Assembly (NCBI RefSeq): GCF_003841485.1
Contig: NZ_REFY01000003.1
Coordinates: forward strand, 124,001 to 188,000
Direction of reading: 5' to 3'
DNA from: Natrarchaeobius halalkaliphilus
GTDB lineage: Archaea; Halobacteriota; Halobacteria; Halobacteriales; Natrialbaceae
Length of the DNA: 64,000 nucleotides
Shown: one piece after another, positions 1 to 8,489 of the stretch
Layout of the letters: each line of letters opens with the position of its first letter
How positions within the stretch are numbered: the stretch's first letter is position 1
The notes under the pieces: model-generated
Told to the model about the DNA's origin: nothing
Seen by the model: the letters and a program-made list of their open reading frames with translations, nothing else
The model's database searches: none
Translations under genes and position numbers: made by a program

Positions 1-363
1 GTCCCGATCGTGGCGAATCAGGTCGAGTTACATCCGTTGCTCCAGCAGCCCGAGTTGCGGGAGGTCTGTGCGAGCCACGACGTCGCGGTCGTGGCCTACG
101 CGCCGATCGCTCGCGGCGCGGTGGTCGATCATCCGGTCCTTCGGGAAATCGCGGCCGACCACGATGGGACCGAAGTTCAGGTCAGCCTCGCCTGGCTTCG
201 CCAGAACGGGATCGTCGCGATTCCGAAGGCGACCGGTACGGATCACATCCGCCAGAACTGGGCGTCGCTAGGGCTCGAACTCGAGCCGGCCGAACTCGAG
301 CGGATCGACGCGATCGACGCCGGAAGGCGAGCGGTCGATCCCGACCTCGCAGCCTGGAACTGA
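1..363 (+). CDS. aldo/keto reductase, C-terminal part (5' end outside window)
   Basis: The frame is open from base 1 and ends at a TGA at 361-363, so only the C-terminal ~120 residues are present. They match the last third of NADPH-dependent aldo/keto reductases: the barrel strand VVAYAPIARG, then VSLAWLRQNG followed by IPKATGTDHIRQN, the usual adenosine-phosphate binding segment, and a C-terminal helix rich in Glu. The catalytic Asp/Tyr/Lys/His would lie upstream of the window. Substrate cannot be inferred. Family assignment is firm; the start is unknown. Confidence 0.85.
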   Translation, partial: VPIVANQVELHPLLQQPELREVCASHDVAVVAYAPIARGAVVDHPVLREIAADHDGTEVQVSLAWLRQNGIVAIPKATGTDHIRQNWASLGLELEPAELERIDAIDAGRRAVDPDLAAWN

Positions 364-463
364 GAAACGAAGCGTGATCGTCGGTCGATCGATCCGTCTC
401 TGACCTGTCGGGTGGAAAGAAAGAGAAGGAAAGTTTACGGTTCACCGGCAGTTTTGCTTGCGT

Positions 464-1216
464 ATGTCAACCCACTCTGGGAGGGGCGGCGGTGGTGGGG
501 TCGTCGGCGCGATCAGGGCCGACCTCGGGCGGCTACACGGCGCGTGGATGGAACTCGCATTCCCGCGTCAGCGTGGCCGCGGCCACTCCGTCATGGGCAA
601 GTGGAAACCCGAGACGCTTCCACAGAAGATCGGTTATCACGTCTGGAGCGTCCTCGGAACGATCGGCTTGCTCGCGCTTTATCCCCTCACCGTTCTCGGC
701 TTTGCGACCCGCTACTACGCGGTGAAACTCGACTCGACGCGAACTCGTCTGGGTATCGTCGGCGTGACCGGCGTCGCCATCCTCGCCTGGGGGACCCTGA
801 CCGTCGTGGCTCACTTGCGACTGCCGTTCGACGCCTTCCTCGCCGTCGCTGCTGCGAGTCTCGTCGGGGTCCTTTCGACGGCGCTCGCGGCGGGGTTTTC
901 GAAGACCGGCGGCCGACTCGTCTCCGTCCTCTTCGCCTATCCCTTCGCGATGACCGCGATCTTCCTGCCGCCGGTCGTCGCGGCGCTCGTGACGCCGTCG
1001 CTCGAGGGCGTCATCCTCGAACCGAGTTACGACTTCGCCATCTGGATCCTCGATACGATCTTGCACGTCGGCGGCCTCAACGAGTGGCTGCGCACGAACT
1101 TCACGCTCGAAGGTGCGGCCTACGCGGGAATGTGGGTCGGTATCTCGTTCCCGCTCGGTTGGTTCCTCGGGATTCCGATCGCGCTCGCGGATCTCGTCCG
1201 GCCGTCGAGCGACTGA
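464..1216 (+). CDS. conserved multi-pass membrane protein, function unknown
   Basis: A 250-residue protein with a polar, Gly-rich N-terminus and about five hydrophobic helices, roughly at residues 48-70, 88-112, 118-140, 148-172 and 222-245. I know no catalytic motif in it. The ATG at 464 is preferred over a TTG at 458 because it sits in the usual GTATG context of haloarchaeal starts. The next gene on the same strand starts 80 bases downstream, so co-transcription is possible. No family recognised. Confidence 0.7.
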   Translation: MSTHSGRGGGGGVVGAIRADLGRLHGAWMELAFPRQRGRGHSVMGKWKPETLPQKIGYHVWSVLGTIGLLALYPLTVLGFATRYYAVKLDSTRTRLGIVGVTGVAILAWGTLTVVAHLRLPFDAFLAVAAASLVGVLSTALAAGFSKTGGRLVSVLFAYPFAMTAIFLPPVVAALVTPSLEGVILEPSYDFAIWILDTILHVGGLNEWLRTNFTLEGAAYAGMWVGISFPLGWFLGIPIALADLVRPSSD

Positions 1217-1295
1217 TCTCGAGGCCCGTTTTCGTCGGCCGGGACGATTTTCCGGTTTCCGACGATACTCGGTCGCTCGCGCCCTACCGCCGCGT

Positions 1296-1487
1296 ATGAA
1301 GTTCGACCTCGCGAAAACGACTGTAGCGTTCGCACTGATCGTGGCTCTCGGGGCCGCCGCGTTGCTCGTAACCCCGATGATGGCGGTCGATACCGTGTTG
1401 ATGATGGTCGTCCCGTCGATGATCGTCTTCGGTGCGATCGCACTCGTCATCGGGGTCAAACACGGCGAGTACCGCGCGGCGCGGTGA
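1296..1487 (+). CDS. small two-helix membrane protein
   Basis: A 63-residue protein starting MKFDLAKTTVAF with two hydrophobic helices (about residues 8-30 and 35-55) and a short basic tail ending YRAAR. Size and layout resemble the many small haloarchaeal membrane proteins of unknown function. The ATG at 1296 lies in a GTATG context. An open frame upstream of it overlaps the preceding gene and is not expected to be translated. The topology is clear, the role is not. Confidence 0.6.
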   Translation: MKFDLAKTTVAFALIVALGAAALLVTPMMAVDTVLMMVVPSMIVFGAIALVIGVKHGEYRAAR

Positions 1488-1579
1488 GCGGTGACGGCAG
1501 TTCGCGTCGACGGTCGAAACGGATCGACGGTATTCGTGGCGATAGAAATCGTTACGTCGGTTCGCGAAAAGTATGCGCC

Positions 1580-1783
1580 ATGACTCGTGCCGAATCGGAC
1601 GAGATCAACCTGCTGGACAGTCCGACGTTTCGATACGGGATCGCCGCCTCGACGACGGCAATCCTTTTCGTCGTGGCGTTCTGGCAGTTCGACGGGACCG
1701 TCCGATGGATCGTCGTCGCGCTTGCGCTGGCGAACGCCGTGATCGTTCCGCGGCGACTCGCGGCCGCCGCGGAGCAGGGCTGA
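1580..1783 (+). CDS. small membrane protein
   Basis: A 67-residue protein with an acidic N-terminus (MTRAESDEINLLDS), then two hydrophobic helices at about residues 20-38 and 42-58, and a short Arg-rich turn before the C-terminus. ATG 1580 is chosen over an upstream GTG because the upstream extension is Arg-rich and non-acidic, unlike haloarchaeal coding sequence. It follows another small membrane protein by ~90 bases. No family recognised. Confidence 0.55.
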   Translation: MTRAESDEINLLDSPTFRYGIAASTTAILFVVAFWQFDGTVRWIVVALALANAVIVPRRLAAAAEQG

Positions 1784-1918
1784 CTCGAGGATCAGGGACA
1801 TCGGCGGCGAACGGTGACATCGGAACGGAGCACGAGCTCGAGGAGAACTCGACGATGGGTGTAAATCGATCCCTACGGAGGGAACGTCCGTCGATCGAAG
1901 TGACCTCCACCGCGGCCG

Positions 1919-2890
1919 TTACATGTAGCCGAGGTCGCGCAGGCGCTCCATCAGGTCCTCTTTGTCCTGGGCGCGGCCCGCACGCTCGGTGGTCCCCTCT
2001 AAGTCCTGGAGCCAGGCGGGGTCCTCGTCGCTCTTTTCGGTGCTGATCTCGCTTCCCAGCGAGCGGAAGCCGGCGAAGTACTTGGGCGAGACGGGGATGT
2101 CGTCCTGGGTGAGGTCGTTCGGCAGGTCGTCGTCGCTCTGTGGGACGTAGCCGTCGTCGGGGAACTCGGCGACGGTGTCGGGGACGACGAAGTTCCAGAA
2201 CGCCTCCCAGACGGCGGCCTCGTCGAACTGGAGGATCGGCTGGACGCGGTCGTGTGGGGGGTAGATGTCCGGGTCGTGTCGCGGCGAGAAGAACGTCTCG
2301 TCGGCGCGTGCCTCCTGTTCGTCCCAGCGGACGCCGGAGATGACGCCGTCGACGTCGTACTCCTCTAAGGCGTCGTTGAGCGCGACGGTCTTCAGCAGGT
2401 GGTTGCCGGCGTAGGTGTCGAGCAGGAACGGGAACGCGTCTTCCTCGTACTCGAGGATGTTCTCGACGTGGTGGCGGTTGTGTTCGGAGAGCTCCGAGAC
2501 CGGGACGTCGTCGCCGGGCTCGAGGCCGTTCTCTTCGACGTAGGTGCCGATGTCGTCGTTGCGCGCGTAGATGACTTCGAGGTCCCACTCGTCGGCCCAG
2601 TGGTCGACGAAGTCGTGGATCGCCTCGAAGTGCTGGTAGTGATCGATGAAGATGGCCGGGGGCACCTCGAGGTCGTACTGTTCGGCTACTTCTTTGACGA
2701 AGTAGAGGACGAGCGTCGAGTCCTTTCCGCCGGTCCACATGACGGCCGGGTTCTCGTATTGCTCGAGGCCCTGTCGGGTGACTTCGATCGCTTTCTCGAT
2801 TCTGTCGTTGACGTGTGGATAGTCCGCTGGATCCTCGCCGTCGCCGTCGTCGTAGTCGACGTCGACGTACTCGGGGAAGTTCGGTGGCAT
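1919..2890 (-). CDS. phosphoadenosine phosphosulfate reductase family protein
   Basis: A 323-residue PP-loop ATP-pyrophosphatase-type protein. The phosphate-binding loop WTGGKDSTLVLYF sits at about residues 52-64 and is followed by the strand PAIFIDHYQHFEAIHDF, as in PAPS reductase and the CysD subunit of sulfate adenylyltransferase. A later GVRWDEQEARADE segment matches the conserved region that contacts nucleotide. It could act in assimilatory sulfur metabolism, or be one of the PAPS-reductase-like enzymes that thiolate or modify other substrates. No sulfite reductase, CysN or CysH partner is adjacent. Fold and family are firm; the substrate is open. Confidence 0.85.
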   Translation of the reverse strand: MPPNFPEYVDVDYDDGDGEDPADYPHVNDRIEKAIEVTRQGLEQYENPAVMWTGGKDSTLVLYFVKEVAEQYDLEVPPAIFIDHYQHFEAIHDFVDHWADEWDLEVIYARNDDIGTYVEENGLEPGDDVPVSELSEHNRHHVENILEYEEDAFPFLLDTYAGNHLLKTVALNDALEEYDVDGVISGVRWDEQEARADETFFSPRHDPDIYPPHDRVQPILQFDEAAVWEAFWNFVVPDTVAEFPDDGYVPQSDDDLPNDLTQDDIPVSPKYFAGFRSLGSEISTEKSDEDPAWLQDLEGTTERAGRAQDKEDLMERLRDLGYM

Positions 2891-2973
2891 CGTCTGTAAT
2901 TAGATATAATTAGCACGGTTAAACCGTTTGGGAGTCCGGAAACCTCTGACGGAAGCTACGGTTCCGGTCGGCC

Positions 2974-4083
2974 TCAATCGAGCGCCGGAGCCTCGACCCG
3001 TCGTTCCGGGTCCGCGACGGCGAGGCGCTCCTGGAGAAGCCGAACGATGCGCCGGCCGGCCGCCCCGTCGCCGTACGGGTGAGGACTCGACTCAGGTTCC
3101 CAATCCTCGTGAAGGCTCTCGTGAATCGATCGAGCGTTCGGGCCGACCAGCCGATTCCAGCCGCAGTCGACGGTTTCGGTCCACTCGGTTTCCTCCCGGA
3201 GCGTGAGACAGCGCGTGCTGAGGAAGAACGCTTCCTTCTGGACGCCCCCCGAATCCGTCGCGACTCGCTCTGTCGCATCGAGCAGCCGAACGAAATCGAG
3301 GTAGCCCTGGGGATCGATGACCCGGAGGTCGCGGGTCGCCCGATCCCAGAGGTCGAACTCCCGCAGTCGGGACGCTGTGCGCGGATGTGCCGGAAAGACC
3401 ACGGGGAGCGACGCGTCGGAAAGCCCGTCGATGATGGCGGCAAGGTTTTCTGGATCATCGGTGTTGCTCGCCCGGTGGACCGTCGCGAGCACGAACGACT
3501 CTTCGGCGACGTCGAGTTCCTCGAGGATCGTCGAGCGCCGTCTCGAGCGCTCCCTGGCGTCGAGGATCGCGTCGTACATCACGTCGCCGGTCCAGTGGAC
3601 GCCGTCGGTGATTCCCTCCTCCGCGAGGTTGGTGACCGCTGTCCGACTCGGTGCGAAACACAGCGATGAGGCGTGATCCGTCAGCACGCGATTTACCTCC
3701 TCGGGCATCTCCCAGTTGTCGCTTCGCAGCCCCGCCTCGACGTGAGCGACGGTCAGGTCGCGCTTCGAGCCGACGATCGCGCCCGCCAGCGTCGAGTTCG
3801 TATCGCCGTAGAGCAAGATCGCGTCGGGTTCTGTCTCCTCGAGGATGGGTTCGAGCGCCGCGATCATCGCCGCGGTCTGGCGGCCGTGCGTATCGGACTG
3901 GACGCCGAGATTGTACTCCGGCTCCGGAATGTCGAGTTCGTCGAAGAAGACGCCGGAAAGCTCCTCGTCGTAGTGCTGGCCGGTGTGAACGAGTACCTCC
4001 TCGCCCACCTCCCGGAGCTTTCGCGAGATGACCGCCGCCTTGACGAACTGCGGACGAGCGCCGACGATCGAACACACCCGCAT
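2974..4083 (-). CDS. wecB: UDP-N-acetylglucosamine 2-epimerase (non-hydrolysing)
   Basis: A 369-residue protein that starts MRVCSIVGARPQFVKAA and carries the family landmarks: the N-terminal GARPQFVK loop, the VHTGQHYDEELS segment, LLYGDTNSTLAG, the VAHVEAGLRSDNW motif and the late TDSGGVQKEAF motif that binds UDP. It interconverts UDP-GlcNAc and UDP-ManNAc, feeding surface glycan or N-glycan precursors. ATG 4083 is preferred to the upstream GTG at 4089 because the protein then begins directly with the conserved first strand. No other nucleotide-sugar gene is adjacent. It is divergent from the PAS kinase across a 580-base gap. Confidence 0.93.
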   Translation of the reverse strand: MRVCSIVGARPQFVKAAVISRKLREVGEEVLVHTGQHYDEELSGVFFDELDIPEPEYNLGVQSDTHGRQTAAMIAALEPILEETEPDAILLYGDTNSTLAGAIVGSKRDLTVAHVEAGLRSDNWEMPEEVNRVLTDHASSLCFAPSRTAVTNLAEEGITDGVHWTGDVMYDAILDARERSRRRSTILEELDVAEESFVLATVHRASNTDDPENLAAIIDGLSDASLPVVFPAHPRTASRLREFDLWDRATRDLRVIDPQGYLDFVRLLDATERVATDSGGVQKEAFFLSTRCLTLREETEWTETVDCGWNRLVGPNARSIHESLHEDWEPESSPHPYGDGAAGRRIVRLLQERLAVADPERRVEAPALD

Positions 4084-4665
4084 CAGCACACCTCCGATCG
4101 GTCGAGTCCGTCGCCTGGCGATTCGACATCGTGTCCGACGGTATCCGTCTCGAGCGGATCACCGGTCGCTTCGACGGGCTGGAGGGCTGTTCGGAGCTGG
4201 CAGAAAGATCGTCCCACCTGGATCACCTCGGAAATCATGGCAGTCTCCCCTTCTAGAACGGATTATTTCGTTATCGAGGCGTTACCTCGGAGAAGTCAGT
4301 GGCTGTACCTCGAGGCGAACGGACGCGACGTCGACGCCTCGAGGTACCCACTGCCAAACGGATCGGATGGGACGGGTTACCGTCCGAACTCGAGGGGTAT
4401 CGTCACAGCTGCGCCGATCCACACCGACCGCGTCGCCATCGTCTGAGCGGGGATGGTGCGACGCGAAGTGGCGACTACCGTATCGGAACCCCGAAGAACG
4501 CGCCCGAGGTGCGGTCGTGCCCTTTACTTCGAAAATCAAAGTAATGGGCGAAAACGGATTTCCCGGCGTCTAAGCGGCGCTGTACTGTTCAATTTCACAG
4601 CGCGACTCGTCCGGATCGCGGTCCCAGCACGGAACTTATCAGAGTCGAGGTCCTCCCCCACGTAT
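4084..4665. other. 580-base intergenic region between divergent wecB and PAS kinase genes
   Basis: No convincing coding sequence is seen on either strand; the open frames here are Arg/Ser-rich and lack the acidic bias of neighbouring proteins. The gap holds the strong stem-loop annotated at 4297-4353. The last bases before the kinase start contain CGTATATGAGC, in which the ATG itself overlaps a TATA-like string. The length is unusual for this dense genome, and an unannotated RNA or long 5' leader is possible. Confidence 0.5.
4297..4353. repeat. long stem-loop (inverted repeat), possible RNA or regulatory hairpin
   Basis: The left arm 4297-4317 (CAGTGG, a 2-base bulge, then 13 bases) pairs with the right arm 4335-4353. 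The 13-base part GTACCTCGAGGCG is matched perfectly by CGCCTCGAGGTAC, and CAGTGG by CCACTG, around a 17-base loop. Nineteen perfect pairs with one 2-base bulge is far more than expected by chance. It lies ~310 bases upstream of the PAS kinase and ~210 bases upstream of wecB. Confidence 0.7.
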
Positions 4666-7161
4666 ATGAGCGAACGGTCCGGATCTTCTGAAGCGGCGTT
4701 CTGGGGAGATGCGGACGACACCGAGGCCCTCGGGCACTACCGTTCCCTGATCGACTCGATCGACGCCGGAATCTACCGACTCGACGCAGACGGCCGCCTC
4801 CTCTCGGTCAACGACCGCATCGTCGAGATAACCGGGTTCGCGCGCGAACGGTTGCTCGGCGAGCACGTGTCGGTGCTCTTCGGCAGGGACAGTGAGACGA
4901 TCGAACGCGAGATCGACCGCCTCCGAGCGACCCCCTCCGACGACAGCCGGTTACTCGATCTCACCGTGGAGACCGCCGACAGCGAACAGATTCGCTGTGA
5001 ACTGCGGGTGAACGTACTCCGGTCGGATGATACCGTACAGGAAACGGTCGGTATCGTCCGCGAAACTGGCGGACGTCGACGGAGGAAACCGGAAGCCACC
5101 GAAGCGACCTTCCGCCGACTGTTCGAGAACGTGCCCGGAAACTATCTGATCGTACAGCCCGGAGGGTACGAAATCGTGGCCGTGAGCGACGCGTATCTCG
5201 ACGCGACGATGACCGAGCGATCGGAGATCCTGGGTAAGACGTTGTTCGAGATCTTTCCGAACAACCCAGACGACCCGGCCGATGGCGTCGAGAACCTCCG
5301 TGAGTCGCTCGAGAGGGTAGCGGAGTCCGGGGAACCGGACACCATGCCGGTGACGCACTATCCGATTCCCGACCGCGGAACCGGTGGCGGTGAGCCGAGC
5401 GAAGCGAGGCGATCCCCATCGGGCGAGCGCACCGAGTTCGGCGGCGAAGAGTTCGAAGAGCGGTGGTGGAATCCGATCAATTCGCCGGTGTTCGACCCGA
5501 CTGGCAAAATCGACTACATCGTCCACAGCGTCGAGGACATCACTCCAATCGTCCAGGAACTTCAGGCAGAGGACGAACAGGAGCTGTTACACGCTCCCGA
5601 CACGTCGGATTCACAGCTCGTATCGGGGTCGAATTCACAGCTCGCATCTGACATCGCGCTGCGCGGACAGGAGTTACTACAGCAGGCGAAACAAAGCGCG
5701 TACGAACAACTGCACGAGAGCGAAGAGCGCTTTCGCGCGTTGGTCACCACCACGTCGGATGCGGTGTTCAGCACGAACGCGGACTGGAGCGAGATGCACA
5801 GGTTAGAGGGATCTGATTTCCTCGCTGACACCGACGAGGAAGGGCCGTCGTGGGTTGAAAAATACGTACCCCCCGATGACCGGCCGCGCGTTCAGCGAAC
5901 TATCGACGAAGCCATTCGTGCGAAACGCAGCTTCGAGTTGGAACACCGGATCGTTCGTGAAGACGGCACAGCAGCCTGGATCGTCTTGCGCGCCACACCG
6001 CTCCTGAACGAGGACGGCGAAATCACTCGATGGTTGGGCGCGGCGAACGACGTGACCGAACGGGTCGAACGCGAGCGATATCTCGAGGATGCGAAAGAGC
6101 GACTGGAAGCGGCGACAGAAGCCGGCGCTGTCGGGACCTGGGAGTGGCACATTCCCGAAGACCGGCTGGTCACGGGCGTGTCGTTCGCCAAGAAGTTCGG
6201 GATCGATCCCGACGCGGCCTCGGAGGGCGTGTCGTTCGACCGGTTCGCCTCGGCCATCCACGACGACGACCGCGAGCGGGTCGAACGCGAGATCGAGGCC
6301 GCCATCGAATCGGGTGAGGAGTACGAAGAAGAGTACCGCGTCTGGGACGACGACGACGAACTCCGGTGGGTCGTCGCGCGCGGTCACGTCGAGTACGATG
6401 ACGGAAACCCGACAACCTTCCCCGGTGCCCTGGCCGATATCACCGAGCGAAAGCGGTTCGAGCGCCGACTCGAGGAATCCAACAAGCGCCTCGAACAGTT
6501 CGCGTACGCCGCCTCACACGACCTCCAAGAGCCCCTGCGGATGGTCACGAGCTATCTCCAGTTGATCGAGCGCCGCTACGCGGATGAGCTCGACGAAGAC
6601 GGTGAGGAGTTCATCCAGTTCGCCACCGACGGTGCCGACCGGATGCGCGAGATGATCGAGGGACTGCTCGAGTACTCGCGGATCGAAACGCGCGGCGATC
6701 CCTTCGAGCAGATCGATCTAGACGCCGTTCTGGCGGACGTTCGCCGGGATCTTCAGGTGAGAATCGAAGAGAGCGATGCCGAGATTACGGCCGAGCCGCT
6801 GCCCCACGTCGAGGCTGATCCGGGACAGGTACGTCAGGTATTCCAGAACCTGCTTTCTAACGCGATCGAGTACAGTACCGATCCGCCACGGATAGACGTT
6901 TCCGCTGTGCGGAACGGTTCGGAGGTGACCGTCTCGGTCGCCGACGAGGGAACTGGTATCGATCCGGACGACAGGGAGCGCGTCTTCGAAGTGTTCCAGA
7001 GCCTACACGCCCAGAACGAGCACTCGGGAACGGGGATCGGCCTCGCGCTCTGTAAACGTATCGTCGAGCGCCACGGCGGTACCATCTGGGTCGAACCCGA
7101 ACCGGGCGAAGGCGCGACCGTCTCGTTTACGCTCCCTGCTGCAAGCGGTGACGAGACGTGA
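4666..7161 (+). CDS. soluble multi-PAS sensor histidine kinase
   Basis: An 831-residue cytoplasmic kinase without membrane segments. Four PAS-type sensor modules follow one another: about residues 20-135 (SLIDSIDAGIYRLDADGRLL), 145-300 (divergent, with FEIFPNNPDD), 350-470 and 475-595 (WEWHIPEDRL). Next come a HisKA dimerisation domain with phospho-acceptor ASHDLQEPLRMV at ~605-670 and a HATPase_c domain with N box (FQNLLSNAIEY), G1 (DEGTGIDP) and G2 (GTGIGLALC). ATG 4666 is chosen because the frame upstream is not acidic. No response regulator is adjacent, as is usual in haloarchaea, so the ligand and output are unknown. The kinase core closely resembles the one at 50832-52031. Confidence 0.93.
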   Translation: MSERSGSSEAAFWGDADDTEALGHYRSLIDSIDAGIYRLDADGRLLSVNDRIVEITGFARERLLGEHVSVLFGRDSETIEREIDRLRATPSDDSRLLDLTVETADSEQIRCELRVNVLRSDDTVQETVGIVRETGGRRRRKPEATEATFRRLFENVPGNYLIVQPGGYEIVAVSDAYLDATMTERSEILGKTLFEIFPNNPDDPADGVENLRESLERVAESGEPDTMPVTHYPIPDRGTGGGEPSEARRSPSGERTEFGGEEFEERWWNPINSPVFDPTGKIDYIVHSVEDITPIVQELQAEDEQELLHAPDTSDSQLVSGSNSQLASDIALRGQELLQQAKQSAYEQLHESEERFRALVTTTSDAVFSTNADWSEMHRLEGSDFLADTDEEGPSWVEKYVPPDDRPRVQRTIDEAIRAKRSFELEHRIVREDGTAAWIVLRATPLLNEDGEITRWLGAANDVTERVERERYLEDAKERLEAATEAGAVGTWEWHIPEDRLVTGVSFAKKFGIDPDAASEGVSFDRFASAIHDDDRERVEREIEAAIESGEEYEEEYRVWDDDDELRWVVARGHVEYDDGNPTTFPGALADITERKRFERRLEESNKRLEQFAYAASHDLQEPLRMVTSYLQLIERRYADELDEDGEEFIQFATDGADRMREMIEGLLEYSRIETRGDPFEQIDLDAVLADVRRDLQVRIEESDAEITAEPLPHVEADPGQVRQVFQNLLSNAIEYSTDPPRIDVSAVRNGSEVTVSVADEGTGIDPDDRERVFEVFQSLHAQNEHSGTGIGLALCKRIVERHGGTIWVEPEPGEGATVSFTLPAASGDET

Positions 7162-7338
7162 GTGTTCGACGAGGCTAATCCGGCCTCTTGGTCGCACCCT
7201 ATACGTGGCGATTCGGACTCTTGACCGAGCGACGACGGAGAACGAGATGGATGACCATCGTCGTCACCACCTTTCGGACGGCCGTTCGACTCCAGAAGTC
7301 GCTACCGATCGTAGCGTATACTCGATCCGTCCGTTCCC

Positions 7339-7920
7339 TCAGTCGCTAATGAACTTGTTGTCCCGCCAGTTGACGCCGCTTTCGCCCGAGCCGTGATCGC
7401 GCGGCCCTTCGACGACCTCGATGTTAGCCGGACGCGGTTCGCCCTCGACGATTCGGGTGGCCTCGAGTTCGCCGCCGTGCTCTGAGATGGCGGTCAGCGT
7501 ACCTTTTTCCGTATTTTCTGCGATCTCACAGAGGACGAGGAACATCTCGTACTGGAGCAAGGAGTTCTGCAGGACGGTTTCGCGGTCGCCTTTGAAGGCC
7601 GCGAACTCGACGAGTTCGGATTCGATCTCCTCTTCTTCTTCTTCGTCCCAGTGGAAGGAGTTGCGACGCTCGTCGGGGTCCTCCTCGTAGACGCGGTTTT
7701 CCGTCACGCTGGCTTTGAGCTGGGCGCTGGGGGTGTACTTGCTGACGGTTTCGTCGTTGGCGACGGCTTTTAAGATGAGCGTGTTGTTCCGCCGCGTGAT
7801 TTCGACGTCGTCGACCCCTTCCGGGAACGTCGCGTCGTCGATATGATCGCGGAGTTCTTCGAGGGGGAGCTCGAGCGTCGAGTGCAACCGATATACGTGT
7901 CTGGATTCCTCTGTTGACAT
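7339..7920 (-). CDS. conserved haloarchaeal protein, function unknown
   Basis: A 193-residue very acidic soluble protein starting MSTEESRHVYRLHSTLELP. The first half looks like a small alpha/beta domain (LILKAVANDETVSKYTPSAQLKAS is typical of a conserved haloarchaeal family). The middle carries a Glu run (DEEEEEEIESE), and the second half contains helix ALQ-like segments such as LQYEMFLVLCEIAENTE. No catalytic motif is recognised. A TATA-like ATATAAGT lies on the minus strand at 7971-7978, about 55 bases upstream of the ATG, implying a short leader. Monocistronic by context. Confidence 0.7.
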   Translation of the reverse strand: MSTEESRHVYRLHSTLELPLEELRDHIDDATFPEGVDDVEITRRNNTLILKAVANDETVSKYTPSAQLKASVTENRVYEEDPDERRNSFHWDEEEEEEIESELVEFAAFKGDRETVLQNSLLQYEMFLVLCEIAENTEKGTLTAISEHGGELEATRIVEGEPRPANIEVVEGPRDHGSGESGVNWRDNKFISD

Positions 7921-8044
7921 AGTGGGAAGGTTTGCGGCGACGGTCGCTTGGGTGGTACTACGTGGGCGTGACTTATATGATCTGCTATTAACTACGTGTC
8001 ACTCGAGCCCGGATAAATTCAACCGCGGGGTTTCGGTACGGATT

Positions 8045-8389
8045 TTACTCTGGACCGAGGGTCGCCGCCAGTTCATCACGCTCTTCTAACTCAGCGAGAA
8101 TATCCGACCCTCCGACAAATTCCCCGTCGACGAACGTCTGGGGGATCGTCTCCCAGCCGCTTTGGTTCTCGAGGGCGACGCGGAACTCGTCGAGTGACTC
8201 GAGGGCGTCGACCGTCTCGTACTCGTCGCGGTACTGGTCGATCAGCCCGAGCGCTCGCTTGGAGTAGCCACACTGGGGCATCAGCGCCGTCCCCTTCATG
8301 AAGAGAACGACTTCGTTGTCCTCGATCGCCGTTTCGACTCGCTCGTCGACCTCCTCCTGGTCGAGACCCTGGTTCGGTGGAAAGTCCAT
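8045..8389 (-). CDS. monothiol glutaredoxin (Grx4/CGFS class)
   Basis: A 114-residue thioredoxin-fold protein with the monothiol active site CGYS in the context KGTALMPQCGYSKRAL, the cis-proline segment IPQTFVDGEFVGGSDIL, and an N-terminal helix. CGFS-type glutaredoxins carry or transfer [2Fe-2S] clusters rather than reduce disulfides; here Phe is replaced by Tyr. ATG 8389 gives the usual length. A GTG at 8431 would add 14 residues and cannot be excluded. The gene follows menE by 100 bases on the same strand and may be read through from the men operon. Confidence 0.88.
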   Translation of the reverse strand: MDFPPNQGLDQEEVDERVETAIEDNEVVLFMKGTALMPQCGYSKRALGLIDQYRDEYETVDALESLDEFRVALENQSGWETIPQTFVDGEFVGGSDILAELEERDELAATLGPE

Positions 8390-8489
8390 GTGGGGCTGTA
8401 GGTCGGTGAGCGGGATATGCCTTGCGTCCACGAGGATCCCGCGCCGTTCCCCACCGACGAACGCAGGCCCCTGGCCGATCCGGCGTCTC

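Noticed and set aside
533-1801. 422-codon minus-strand open frame opposite three small membrane-protein genes
   Set aside because: Composition is Arg/Glu/Asp low-complexity antisense; it spans several plus-strand genes and has no domain.
4028-4573. Open frames in the wecB-kinase intergenic region
   Set aside because: Arg/Ser/Thr-rich, overlap wecB and the hairpin, no acidic bias or domain.
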